NCBI RefSeq assembly: GCF_007004545.3 | Contig: NZ_CP045503.2 | Coordinates: 1,830,501-1,894,500, forward strand | Reading direction: 5' to 3' | DNA length: 64,000 bases | DNA from: Shewanella eurypsychrophilus | GTDB taxonomy: Bacteria > Pseudomonadota > Gammaproteobacteria > Enterobacterales > Shewanellaceae | Part shown: positions 7,476 to 17,144 of the stretch, piece by piece | How positions within the stretch are numbered: the stretch's first letter is position 1 | Layout: the number at the start of each line of letters is the position of its first letter | Made by a program: the position numbers and the translations under genes | Notes under the pieces: generated by a model | What the model was told of the DNA's origin: nothing | Database searches by the model: none | Seen by the model: only the letters and a program-made list of their open reading frames with translations

Positions 7476-9548
7476 CTACTCAATTACGCGTCGAAATGGA
7501 GGTAGAGCATCGAGCAATGATTTGCCATACCGTTTAGTGACTAAGCGTCGATCTAAAATGGTGATACGGCCATAGTCTTGCTCATTGCGTAGTAATCTAC
7601 CACAACTTTGGATCAGTTTGCGCGATGCATCAGGGATTGCCAGCTGTAGGAAAGGATTACCACCTTTTATCTTAATATATTCGGCATGTGCCTGTTCGAC
7701 CGGTGAAGTAGGTACGGCAAAGGGGAGCTTAGTGATAATCAAGTTGGTCAAATAATCACCTGGAAGATCTAGCCCTTCGGAGAAGCTGCCAGTACCGAAG
7801 ATAATGCTTGCTTCATTTTCATCACAACGCTTTTTATGGGTCTTGAGGATCTCTTGTCTAGAGGCTGTGCCCTGAATGAGTAAACCTGTTTTGATTTTAC
7901 TTTGAACCAGATCGACCACCTTTTCCATCTGCCAGTACGAAGCAAAAAGGACTAAAGTTGCCATTTCACCGTCAACTAACGCCAATATTTGCTCGGCAAG
8001 TTCTTCGGTGAATTTTTCATCTGTGGGCTCATTAATCATTTTCGGCAAGAAAAGAGTCGCGTTTTGCTCGAAATCGAAAGGGGAGTCCATCGCCAAAAAG
8101 CGGCTGCCATCATTGATAGAGAGTCCAACTTGATGAGTGAAGTGGTTAAAGTTGTTCAAGGCTCGTAACGTCGCACTACATAGAACAACCCCTGCCGCTT
8201 TATCCCATAGCAGCTTTTCTAGCATGAAACCCACCTCGATGGGTGAAGCACTAAATAAGTAATCAGTTTGCTTACCCGTTAAGGCTTCTATCCATCGAGC
8301 CATAGGAGCCCCTTTCGGGTTGTCCTGTTTGGCCATCATTTTCCACAGTTTCTGCATGTTTTCCAGACGCTGTAACATAAAGCCTGTTTCAGTGAGTAAC
8401 TGTTCGGCTTGATGCTTGGGGATCTCGCCATCTTTTATGGCTTCACTGAGTAAAACCAGCATTTTATTAAATTGCTTTAACGCAGTCGTCGATACAGTGG
8501 CTAAGTTTTCTGCTTGTATGATGAGCGCATCGGGCAGTTTACCGTGTTCGAAACGCAAACGACTCTCAGGGTTGTCAAATCTATGAATTTGAGAATCACA
8601 AAAGTGTGCAATTTGTGTGAGTTGGCCAGTGAGGTCGGTAATATGATCTTGCATGGCTTGTGCCGGGCTTATGATATGGTTACTTTTTATTTGGTTCTGT
8701 AGCTTGCTACAAGTCTTATCAATTTTCTCTAACCAATCGACAGCACCTTTGAGCGTGGACTGGGCACTGGAGAAATCCCTAGCGACCATAGGCAAGTGGT
8801 GTGCTTCATCGATGATGTAGTACAGCTCTTCAGGATCTGGCAAAATGACCCCGCCACCGAGTTCTAGATCGGCAAATAATAAGCTGTGGTTAGCGATTAA
8901 TACATCCCAGCTATCGAGATCTTCACGGGCTTTATGGAATGGACAGTTTCTATGACTAGCAAGCTGACGATGACAACTGTGCTTGTCACATGCTATTTGC
9001 TGCCAAAGATGATCGGGAAGCTGCTCAATTAACGTATCACGTTCACCGTTCCACTTTCCTTCATGATATTGTTTGAGTAATCCCTGTAGCTGTTTTATCT
9101 GACTATTATCAGGTTTAGTCTGCCACATGGCCATCTGAGTGCCATTATCTGCTCCAACCAACATCTCCATCTTCGACAGACACACATAGCGTTGACGACC
9201 CTTTACTAGGCCGAACGTGAAATCCAGTTCTGAATGCTGTAAAAAGAATGGCAGATCTTTATGCAGCAGCTGCTCTTGCAGTGCTACGGTTGCCGTGGCG
9301 ATACACACTTTCTTTTTACTGGCGAGAGCTAATGGTATTGAGCCTAAAATATAGGCGAGCGACTTACCAATCCCCGTACCAGCTTCGACGACAATAATGC
9401 GCCGATGTTTATCGTATTCACCCGCAAGTGTTTTTGATATCTCGGCGACGATATAGTTTTGCTCACGTCTGGAGCGAAAGCCAGGTAATGAGTTAGCAAT
9501 ACCTTTATATATAGAGCGGATCTGTGTCTTAACGTCGGCGGATAGCAT
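7476..9548 (-). CDS. dinG: ATP-dependent DNA helicase DinG (XPD-like, Fe-S)
   Basis: 690 residues; E. coli DinG is 716. Walker A is EAGTGIGKS and the DEAH box is DEAHHLP. The four cysteines for the Fe-S cluster are visible between them (YVC about residue 118; then ACDKHSC and NCPF). Motif VI is QSCGRLLR, and the C-terminus ends KRYGKSLLDALPPF as in E. coli. DinG is a 5'-3' helicase that removes R-loops and helps forks pass transcription. The start codon lacks a strong ribosome site. A LexA box lies 26 bp upstream. First gene of a four-gene minus-strand operon. Confidence 0.93.
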   Translation of the reverse strand: MLSADVKTQIRSIYKGIANSLPGFRSRREQNYIVAEISKTLAGEYDKHRRIIVVEAGTGIGKSLAYILGSIPLALASKKKVCIATATVALQEQLLHKDLPFFLQHSELDFTFGLVKGRQRYVCLSKMEMLVGADNGTQMAMWQTKPDNSQIKQLQGLLKQYHEGKWNGERDTLIEQLPDHLWQQIACDKHSCHRQLASHRNCPFHKAREDLDSWDVLIANHSLLFADLELGGGVILPDPEELYYIIDEAHHLPMVARDFSSAQSTLKGAVDWLEKIDKTCSKLQNQIKSNHIISPAQAMQDHITDLTGQLTQIAHFCDSQIHRFDNPESRLRFEHGKLPDALIIQAENLATVSTTALKQFNKMLVLLSEAIKDGEIPKHQAEQLLTETGFMLQRLENMQKLWKMMAKQDNPKGAPMARWIEALTGKQTDYLFSASPIEVGFMLEKLLWDKAAGVVLCSATLRALNNFNHFTHQVGLSINDGSRFLAMDSPFDFEQNATLFLPKMINEPTDEKFTEELAEQILALVDGEMATLVLFASYWQMEKVVDLVQSKIKTGLLIQGTASRQEILKTHKKRCDENEASIIFGTGSFSEGLDLPGDYLTNLIITKLPFAVPTSPVEQAHAEYIKIKGGNPFLQLAIPDASRKLIQSCGRLLRNEQDYGRITILDRRLVTKRYGKSLLDALPPFRRVIE

Positions 9549-9573
9549 GAAAGTACAGGCAAGGAAAATAGTG

Positions 9574-9589
9574 CTGTATATAATAACAG
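9574..9589. promoter_or_regulatory. LexA box upstream of dinG
   Basis: ctgtatataataacag is an exact CTGT-N8-ACAG palindrome with the AT-rich centre typical of gammaproteobacterial LexA operators. It lies 26 bp upstream of the dinG ATG (minus strand) and about 255 bp upstream of polB, which is too far to assign it to polB. Confidence 0.85.
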
Positions 9590-9842
9590 TTAATGTGAAG
9601 AGGTAAAGGTAATCGTGTTTAGCCAGTGGGGATAGTCGTTGATGATTGCGTTATTAATACATTAACAGCATTTGAGACCAGTACCGCTGGCTAGGATTTG
9701 CCTATTGCTCAAGGGTACAGATATGAAGATATTTAATGAGCTTAATTGAACAGCATTCATGGTACTCAGCTAATTAGTGAGATTGGCATTAATATAGTAA
9801 TCTGTAAGCGATGAAAAACTTTGCTATACACAGAACCTGAAT

Positions 9843-12278
9843 ATGACCATCTCCAGTTCCCAGACCGTATCCGGCCGCATTTTAACTCGTCAGCTAGTTA
9901 ACCACTCAGGCGAACTTAGCTTTCACTATTATATAAAGACCCAGTCTGGTCCTGTTCTCGTTAAAGTCCCTCAAGGGGAGTATGTTTGTTTCTGCTCAAC
10001 TGAACAGTTAAGTCAGCTTGAACCTCACCTTCGTTTATTAAAAGTAAGGGTGCAGCAGTTAGCACTGAAGAGTTTTGCTAATGAGCCCGTTTCGGCAATA
10101 TATTGTCGTTCATCCCAGAGTTTTAGACAGCTAACTCGTACGGCGACTGATCTTGATGTTCGTCTATTTGAAACCGATATTCGCCCTGAACATAGATTTT
10201 TAATTGAACGCTTTATTGCCTTAGACGTTGAGTTTATCGGCGAGTATGGCTTGAATATACCTAATGCTGGTCAGCCTAAGTCTGTTAGCTCTATGACTAA
10301 CCTAGCCGTGTTTAATGCCACGAGAGCCAGAAAAAGTGATATCGATGTCAACTTAAAAGCCATTTCACTCGATTTCGAGTGCAGTATGTCTGGTGTACTC
10401 TACTCGGTTGGCTTGTATGGCAAGACTGCAGGTGAAGAATATAAGAATGTGATAATGGTGGGTGATGCATCTTCTATCTCTGCAGATAAAGTGGTGGATT
10501 ATATTCACTGGGTAGAAGATGAAAAGGCGCTTATCCATAAACTGATTGACTGGTTTAATGAATATGATCCAGACATCATTATTGGCTGGGCAGTGGTCAC
10601 ATTTGATTTAGCTTTATTGTATCGACGGGCCAACTTTCATGGCATTCGTCTCTATCTGGGCAGAGGAGGGACTGAGCTAAGCTGGAAGGTGGCAGATAAG
10701 TTTCGTCCAGAAACGCTATCTTTACCGGGAAGGTTTGTTCTTGACGGTATCGATTGGTTAAAAGCGGCTTTTTATCGTTTCGATAGCTTCTCACTTGAGT
10801 CTGTTTCCCGTGCATTACTCGAAGAGGGTAAGGCGCTGCCCAGTGGCGAGAAAGGTGTCGATAATAGAGGCGGTGAGATAACCCAATTATTTAACACCGA
10901 TAAAGCAGCACTGGCACATTATAACTTAACAGACAGCCGGCTAGTCTGGGATATATTCGATAAGGCAGAGCTGTTTGCCTTCGCCATTGAGCGATCAAGG
11001 TTAACCGGTTTAGAACTTGGGCGAGTCGGAGCCTCGGTGGCTGCATTTAATAACTTATATTTACCGCACCTGCATAGAGCGGGATTTGTGGCCCCTGCGA
11101 TGGCCACTAGCCAAGGGTTAGAGAGCCCAGGTGGCTATGTGATGAATTCTATTCCTGGGCTCTATAAACATATACTGGTTCTCGATTTTAAGAGCCTTTA
11201 CCCATCCATTATTCGTACATTTCTCATCGACCCAAAGGGTCTGATAAAAGGTTTGTCTGAGCCCGAGGCCGATAATGTTGCAGGCTTTTTAGGTGCTCAA
11301 TTTAGCCGTCAATCGCCTATATTACCTGAATTGATTAAAACCTTATCTGAACACCGGGAAGTGGCTAAGGCTGAGAGTAACAGTCCGCTTTCACAAGCGA
11401 TCAAAATTATCATGAATTCCTTGTATGGTGTGTTGGGCTCTCGTGGCTGTGTGTTCCATGATGCCAGGCTGGCTAGTTCGATTACCCTCAGGGGTCATCA
11501 GATAATGAAGCAGACCAGAGCTTGGATAGAAGAGTCTGGCTATCAAGTGATTTACGGCGATACGGACTCTACTTTTGTCTGGCTGGGTGATAAGCCTATC
11601 GAGGCTGATAGCATTAGCGACATTGGCAAAGGTTTAGTCGTAGATATCAATAAAAAATGGCGACAAAAGCTTACCGATGAAATGCAGCTCAAGAGCTACC
11701 TTGAACTAGAGTATGAATCTCATTACGAGCAATTTTTTATGCCGACGTTAAGAGGCTCAACAGAAGGTTCCAAAAAACGCTATGTTGGCGCCTACACAGA
11801 CGAACAAAAACAACTGCAACTTGTGTTTAAGGGCATGGAGCAAGTTCGTAGTGACTGGAGCCCTCTAGCGAGGCGGATCCAAGCTGCACTATATTACAAA
11901 CTGTTTTCAAAGTTGGATGTCATGGCTTATCTGCAGGAAGTCGTTAATGATTTACTCGAAGGTAAGCTAGATGAGGAGCTCATTTTCTCCAAAAGACTGA
12001 GACGAAACATTGAAGACTATACCGCGAAATCCTCTCCCCATGTCAAAGCGGCAAAGCTGATGTGCGAATACTCTGGTGAGCAACGTCATGCTAAAAAAGG
12101 CGCTAGAGTAGAATACCTGATCACGCTTAATGGTGCCGAACCTACAAAGTATAGACAGGCTGCAATTGATTATCATTACTATATAAACAAGCAGCTGGCT
12201 CCAGTCGCTGAACCAGTTTTGACACTGCTCGACAAACGTTTCTCCGATATTGCTTCTAAACAGCTGTCGTTAATTTAA
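9843..12278 (+). CDS. polB: DNA polymerase II (family B)
   Basis: 811 residues. The order is an N-terminal domain, a 3'-5' exonuclease and a family-B polymerase. Exo I is SLDFECS (D177, E179); Exo II is IIIGWAVVTFDLALL (D255); Exo III is YNLTDSRLV. Polymerase motif A is DFKSLYPSII, motif B is KIIMNSLYGVLGS and motif C is YGDTDSTF. It acts in replication restart and translesion synthesis. Exo II has Ala250 where E. coli and most relatives have Asn (GWNVVxFD). I found no LexA box in its own 290-bp upstream region, although polB is an SOS gene in E. coli. Catalytic residues are intact. Confidence 0.95.
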   Translation: MTISSSQTVSGRILTRQLVNHSGELSFHYYIKTQSGPVLVKVPQGEYVCFCSTEQLSQLEPHLRLLKVRVQQLALKSFANEPVSAIYCRSSQSFRQLTRTATDLDVRLFETDIRPEHRFLIERFIALDVEFIGEYGLNIPNAGQPKSVSSMTNLAVFNATRARKSDIDVNLKAISLDFECSMSGVLYSVGLYGKTAGEEYKNVIMVGDASSISADKVVDYIHWVEDEKALIHKLIDWFNEYDPDIIIGWAVVTFDLALLYRRANFHGIRLYLGRGGTELSWKVADKFRPETLSLPGRFVLDGIDWLKAAFYRFDSFSLESVSRALLEEGKALPSGEKGVDNRGGEITQLFNTDKAALAHYNLTDSRLVWDIFDKAELFAFAIERSRLTGLELGRVGASVAAFNNLYLPHLHRAGFVAPAMATSQGLESPGGYVMNSIPGLYKHILVLDFKSLYPSIIRTFLIDPKGLIKGLSEPEADNVAGFLGAQFSRQSPILPELIKTLSEHREVAKAESNSPLSQAIKIIMNSLYGVLGSRGCVFHDARLASSITLRGHQIMKQTRAWIEESGYQVIYGDTDSTFVWLGDKPIEADSISDIGKGLVVDINKKWRQKLTDEMQLKSYLELEYESHYEQFFMPTLRGSTEGSKKRYVGAYTDEQKQLQLVFKGMEQVRSDWSPLARRIQAALYYKLFSKLDVMAYLQEVVNDLLEGKLDEELIFSKRLRRNIEDYTAKSSPHVKAAKLMCEYSGEQRHAKKGARVEYLITLNGAEPTKYRQAAIDYHYYINKQLAPVAEPVLTLLDKRFSDIASKQLSLI

Positions 12279-12507
12279 TAGATGCCATCTTAAGATTGTT
12301 CTGACTTTATGTTAACAGACAGTATATATTCTGCTGTGAAAGAGTTTTCTTAGTTAATTTGATGATAAACCATGATGTTTTTGTGACTTTCGTCTTTGAG
12401 TGATTGCTAATCTTTTGCTAATCTCACAGGCAACTAGGAAGGCAGCGAACGACGGAATGACACAAAGCAGAATCAAGCAGACTGAAAACATAAAGGTTAG
12501 ACATCAA

Positions 12508-13719
12508 ATGAAAAAGACTTTAGTAGCATCGGCATTAACAGCCGCGATATTCGTTCCGTCAGTATCGGCAATCGAAATTTATAAAGATGACAAAAACGCA
12601 GTAGAGATTGGTGGTTGGATGGATGCTCGCATCATCAACACTCAGGGTGCTACAGAGGTGGTAAACGGTTCATCACGCATCAATTTCGCTTTTACCCGTG
12701 ATATGGGTGACGGCTGGAAAACATTTACTAAACTTGAGTGGGGCGTAAACCCATTCGGTAACAGCGATATTGTTTACAGCAGTGAAAGTACATTCGAATC
12801 TCAAAGTGATGAGTTTCTTAACAACCGTTTAGGCTATGCAGGCCTTTCTCATGATAAGTACGGTTCACTCTCTATTGGTAAGCAGTGGGGCGTGTGGTAT
12901 GACGTAGTTTATAACACTAACCTAGTTAATACTTGGGATGGTAATGCGTCAGGTACTTACACATACAACAAAGCCGATGGCGCTGTAAATGGTACTGGTC
13001 GCGGTGATAACACTGTTCAATACCGTAATGCATTCGGCGATGTTAGCTTCGGTCTTCAGGTGCAGCTAAAGCAAGATAGCTTTGAGCTGACTGAAAATTC
13101 AACTGACGGGATCCCTTCTCCTTTCTCGACAGCTGATAAAAACTTCATGACTGGAAGCTCAGTTGCGACGACGAGTGAATCTTTAGGTACGATTGAATAC
13201 AACAATACTGTAGGCGGCTCGATCACTTACGCTGCGACAGAGATGTTGACGTTAACAGCCGGTTTTAACTTAGGTGAGTTTGACGGTGCATTGGTTTCTG
13301 GCGAAGGTGTCTCAGAGACTGACTACATCTACGGTGCAGGTTTGACTTGGGGTGGATTTGAACAGCCTGGTTTTTATGCGGCAATCAACATCAACAAGAA
13401 CGAATTCCATGATACAGACAACATGGGTCGTCTAATGCATGATGCTGTCGGTCTAGAATCACTGTTTAGCTATAAGTTTGATAACGGTCTTAAGCCTATC
13501 TTTGCTTATAACTACTTAAAAGCGGGTGATGCCTATGAAGCATTTTATAATGATGGCGAGTTTAAGCGTCAGTTCATCGTAGCGGGTCTTCACTTTGTGT
13601 GGGATGAGAAAACCATGCTTTATCTTGAAGCACGTAAGGATATGAGTGAGTTCAATGCTGCTAACCAAACGCCAGATGAAGATGATGGTGTAGCAATTGG
13701 TATCAGATACTACATGTAA
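12508..13719 (+). CDS. Outer membrane porin (general Gram-negative type)
   Basis: 403 residues. I start at the ATG at 12508, because it opens a proper signal peptide (MKKTLVASALTAAIFVPSVSA); upstream codons in the frame look non-coding. The mature protein begins IEIYKDDKNAVEIGG, has alternating beta-strand patterns throughout, RINFAFTRDMGDGWKTFTKLEWG and GYAGLSHDKYGSLSIGKQWG, and ends in YGIRYYM-type strand (GIRYYM). That is the trimeric porin layout, though the last residue is Met rather than the usual Phe. Passive uptake of small hydrophilic solutes is expected. Monocistronic with its own terminator. Confidence 0.85.
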   Translation: MKKTLVASALTAAIFVPSVSAIEIYKDDKNAVEIGGWMDARIINTQGATEVVNGSSRINFAFTRDMGDGWKTFTKLEWGVNPFGNSDIVYSSESTFESQSDEFLNNRLGYAGLSHDKYGSLSIGKQWGVWYDVVYNTNLVNTWDGNASGTYTYNKADGAVNGTGRGDNTVQYRNAFGDVSFGLQVQLKQDSFELTENSTDGIPSPFSTADKNFMTGSSVATTSESLGTIEYNNTVGGSITYAATEMLTLTAGFNLGEFDGALVSGEGVSETDYIYGAGLTWGGFEQPGFYAAININKNEFHDTDNMGRLMHDAVGLESLFSYKFDNGLKPIFAYNYLKAGDAYEAFYNDGEFKRQFIVAGLHFVWDEKTMLYLEARKDMSEFNAANQTPDEDDGVAIGIRYYM

Positions 13720-13751
13720 GCTTATTTTTAACGTTATATTTAAGCTGTAAG

Positions 13752-13776
13752 AAACGTCCTATATGGGCGTTTTTTT
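13752..13776 (+). terminator. Terminator of the porin gene
   Basis: Stem aaacgtcc (13752-13759) / gggcgttt (13765-13772) with one G-T pair, 5-base loop and a run of T. Confidence 0.8.
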
Positions 13777-14342
13777 GTGGGCGTAAATTGTTGAGATTAA
13801 TTTATCTTGATATGAAAACTCATAAGTTTGAAAAATAGTCATCATTAGTGAGTTAAATTATAACTGTATTGTCAGTAATTATCTGTACATTAAAGTTTAC
13901 GTAAGATGGAAGCTGTTAAATATCCCTAGAAGTAAGCAGGTAAAAATTGCTTAATAGAACCTTGAATTTTGGCAAATGCCAACAGCGTACAGTAAATGTC
14001 TACTTACAACTAAGAACATAACTTTACTACAATCTAACTTGTTAAAAAATAAATAAAATCTCCTTGTGTTTTTTAAGTTACCAACCAGAACATTAGCCTA
14101 GATCTAGTGAATATCCGCACTTCCCCATAAAAAATATCATTGCTAACACCATGAACAACCATATGCTCGTATATAAAATAAACACTCAGCAGTCACCCTT
14201 GTGAAATTTAGTGTTGAGTTGTTGCTTAAATGTTTCTGTTGTGGTCTTATTTGCTTGCGAATGTATTTAGTTGTAACGCTTTGTGTTGTTAAAGATACAT
14301 TTCAGCAAAAAAATAAAAAATAAGAGTCCAGGGAGAAACAAC
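13777..14342. other. Long upstream region of the TonB receptor gene
   Basis: 566 bp without a gene, strongly AT-rich. It must hold the receptor promoter; a CAGGGAG ribosome site (14329-14335) is the only element I can point to. No clear Fur box, hairpin or small ORF is visible. Confidence 0.5.
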
Positions 14343-17054
14343 ATGTATAAGAATAGCCTTATCGCTAATTCAGTGCGTTTTGCACTAATTAGTGGCGCTG
14401 CTGCCGCAGCATTTACAGCACCAACTGTAATCGCAGCCGAAGAAGATAAAGTTGAACGTATTGAGGTCACAGGTTCACGCATTAAGAGAACTGACCTAGA
14501 AACCGCTAGCCCAATTACAGTCTTCTCTGCTGCTGATATTGCCGCTTCTGGTGTATCAACAATGGAAGATTTTATTCAAAATATTCCAGCCATTAACGGT
14601 GGTGCAGAAGGTTCTTCTGTAAACAACGGTAGTCGCGGTTTTGCAACGGCTTCATTACGTGGTCTAGGTTCTGGTCGTACACTAGTACTTATTAACGGTC
14701 GTCGATTTGCATCAGGTGATTTGAACTCAATCCCAACTGCTTACGTAGAACGTGTTGAAGTTTTACGTGATGGTGCATCAACCATTTATGGTTCAGATGC
14801 AATTGCTGGTGTAATTAACTTTATTACTAAGAAAGATTTTGAAGGTGTTGAATTTCAAGCTCAATATGATCAAGCAAGTGAAGGAGATGGTGAAAAGACT
14901 CTATTATCATTAACTACTGGTGCATCAAGCGACCGTGGTAATGTTGTTTTATCTCTACAGTATACTGAGCGTAAAAAGATTCTTCAGGGTGACCGTAGTT
15001 TCTCTGAGTGTCCTATTTTTGAGCGTGATGGCGAAAAAGTATGTGGTGGTTCAGGAACTATCCCTTATGGTCAGTTCTTTAATGACAACTATAGTGGCCA
15101 TGTAAAAGATCCTGAAACTGGTACAGTACGTCCATTTGACCAAGCTATCGATGGATTTAACTATGCAACAACGAGTTACATGGTTACTCCACAAGAAGTT
15201 TTCAGTATTAATGGTGCGGGTCGTTTCGATCTAACTGATACAGTGAGCACCTTTATTGAAGGTGGATTTACAAACCGTAAATCAGACCAGTTAATGGCAC
15301 CAGAAGGCACCTTCTGGGGACCAACTATGCCAGCAACAAACCCTTATAACCCCGTAGGTGAGGACATTTTTGTTGTTCGTCGTCTACGTGAAACAGCGGG
15401 TCGTGCATTTACTCAGGATTTTTCTGATTACCGTATGGTTGCCGGTTTAGAGGGTGTTGTATTTGATGATTTTGACTGGGATATTTCTTATAACTATGCA
15501 CGTTTCGTCGATGCTCGTTTAGATGAAGGTCGTGTAAACCCTGACCGTATTGATACTTTATTAGATCCAGCTTTATGTGATGCCGATGCAGACTGTCCAG
15601 AAGTTTGGAATATCACTGAAGCGGGCACGCTTTCTGAAGACATGATTAACTATGCATTTGTTCCAAACTCTCCAATTGTTCGCGGTGAGACTCGTCAATT
15701 ACAAGCTAATATTTCTGGTGGTTTATTTGGTCTAGAGCTTCAGGGCGGCGAAGTAATGTTCGGTGCTGGTTATGAGAAGCGCTGGGAAGAATATTCAAGC
15801 ACTCCTGATGGTGCTGCATCAATTGGTCAAATTTATAGTGTTGCCGGTGAAGCGACTGAAGGACAATACTCAGTTGATGAGCTTTATGCTGAGATGGATT
15901 TCCCAATTCTATCGGGTGTAGCATTTGCCGAGTCATTACGATTCACTGCGGCTATTCGTTATTCAGATTTTGACTTCTTAGATGATAGCTCTACAAACAC
16001 TAAGTTTGGTTTAGAGTGGGCACCTATTGAAGGTTTACTACTTCGTTCTACACTTGCTACAGGTTTCCGTGCTCCAAGTGTATCTGAGCTTTATTCACCT
16101 CAGTCAGAAACTAACCTAGCGTACAACGATCCATGTGAAAACTATGGTAGTGGTAGCCAAAGCGCGACAGTTAAAGCTAACTGTGCGGCAGAAGGTCTAC
16201 CTGGTAATTTCGAACTTTCTTCAAACCAATCAAGCACTATTGTTGGTGGTAGCGAAGATCTTCAACCTGAAGAGTCTGATAGCTTAACCCTTGGTGTGGT
16301 TTATAGCCATGACAGCGGTTTCAGTATTGGTCTAGATTACTTTGATATTGAAATTACTAATGGTATCGGTACGGCTGGTACAGATAACATCGTATCTGGT
16401 TGTTGGGAAAGTACAGCTTTTTCGAGCCCACTTTGCGACTTTATTGAAGGCCCAGGACGTACTGGTGATGCACCACATGCGACATCTCCATACCGTACAG
16501 CTTTAGGTCCAGTAGCAGGTGTTGTATTAACTAATGCTAACTTGTCTACATTCCAAACAAGTGGTGTTGATTTTGATATCTCATACAAGACAGAAATCGG
16601 TGCTGGTGACTTTGGTGCAGTACTTAACGGTACCTACTTAGACAAGTACAACTATGTACCATTTGACGGTGCAGAGAAAGTTGAAACTGCGGGCAAAGTT
16701 GCTGCGGATCAGTGGGAAACAACTCTTGCAGTATTCTCACAATGGCGCACAAACTTGACACTTAACTATGTAATGGATGACTGGAGTGTTACTTGGCAGT
16801 CTCGTTACCAGTCAGAGGGTGAAGATTACTTCGCAAGTGAGGATAACCTAGATAATATCGCTGATGCAGTTTTCTATCACGATATTCAGGGTACCTACTT
16901 CGTACTTGAGAATACTTCTCTAACTCTAGGTATTAAGAACTTGTTTGACCAAGATGCACCTTACATCTCTAACAACCAAGATATGAACACTATCCCTGCT
17001 TCATATGATACTGCTGGTCAGTATTGGTATGCTCGAGTAAATGTAACGTTCTAA
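14343..17054 (+). CDS. TonB-dependent outer membrane receptor
   Basis: 903 residues with start at 14343 (CAGGGAG site, signal peptide ending FTAPTVIAAEE). The TonB box region is KVERIEVTGSRIKRTDLETASP, typical of the large receptors of Alteromonadales. The plug domain includes SLRGLGSGRTLVLINGRR and VERVEVLRDGASTIYGSDAIAGVINFIT. The barrel ends in an aromatic Phe (RVNVTF). Several pairs of cysteines (for example DPALCDADADCPE, NDPCENYG with KANC) lie in probable outer loops and may form disulfides. The substrate is unknown; such receptors often take up peptides, glycans or siderophores. It precedes a TPR/oxygenase protein and the TonB2 operon. Confidence 0.9.
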   Translation: MYKNSLIANSVRFALISGAAAAAFTAPTVIAAEEDKVERIEVTGSRIKRTDLETASPITVFSAADIAASGVSTMEDFIQNIPAINGGAEGSSVNNGSRGFATASLRGLGSGRTLVLINGRRFASGDLNSIPTAYVERVEVLRDGASTIYGSDAIAGVINFITKKDFEGVEFQAQYDQASEGDGEKTLLSLTTGASSDRGNVVLSLQYTERKKILQGDRSFSECPIFERDGEKVCGGSGTIPYGQFFNDNYSGHVKDPETGTVRPFDQAIDGFNYATTSYMVTPQEVFSINGAGRFDLTDTVSTFIEGGFTNRKSDQLMAPEGTFWGPTMPATNPYNPVGEDIFVVRRLRETAGRAFTQDFSDYRMVAGLEGVVFDDFDWDISYNYARFVDARLDEGRVNPDRIDTLLDPALCDADADCPEVWNITEAGTLSEDMINYAFVPNSPIVRGETRQLQANISGGLFGLELQGGEVMFGAGYEKRWEEYSSTPDGAASIGQIYSVAGEATEGQYSVDELYAEMDFPILSGVAFAESLRFTAAIRYSDFDFLDDSSTNTKFGLEWAPIEGLLLRSTLATGFRAPSVSELYSPQSETNLAYNDPCENYGSGSQSATVKANCAAEGLPGNFELSSNQSSTIVGGSEDLQPEESDSLTLGVVYSHDSGFSIGLDYFDIEITNGIGTAGTDNIVSGCWESTAFSSPLCDFIEGPGRTGDAPHATSPYRTALGPVAGVVLTNANLSTFQTSGVDFDISYKTEIGAGDFGAVLNGTYLDKYNYVPFDGAEKVETAGKVAADQWETTLAVFSQWRTNLTLNYVMDDWSVTWQSRYQSEGEDYFASEDNLDNIADAVFYHDIQGTYFVLENTSLTLGIKNLFDQDAPYISNNQDMNTIPASYDTAGQYWYARVNVTF

Positions 17055-17073
17055 AAAACATGTGAAAATCTGT

Positions 17074-17103
17074 AAAAGGTCAGCTTATGCTGGCCTTTTT
17101 TAT
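17074..17103 (+). terminator. Terminator of the TonB receptor gene
   Basis: Stem aaaaggtcagc (17074-17084) / gctggcctttt (17089-17099), one G-T pair, 4-base loop, then T residues. Confidence 0.85.
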
Positions 17104-17144
17104 GCTAATTTATAGGTAAAGATTAGAGTGAGTAATGAGGTTGT

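Noticed and set aside
9600..9842. LexA box for polB
   Set aside because: No CTG-N10-CAG match in the 240 bp before polB; the only box belongs to dinG by distance.
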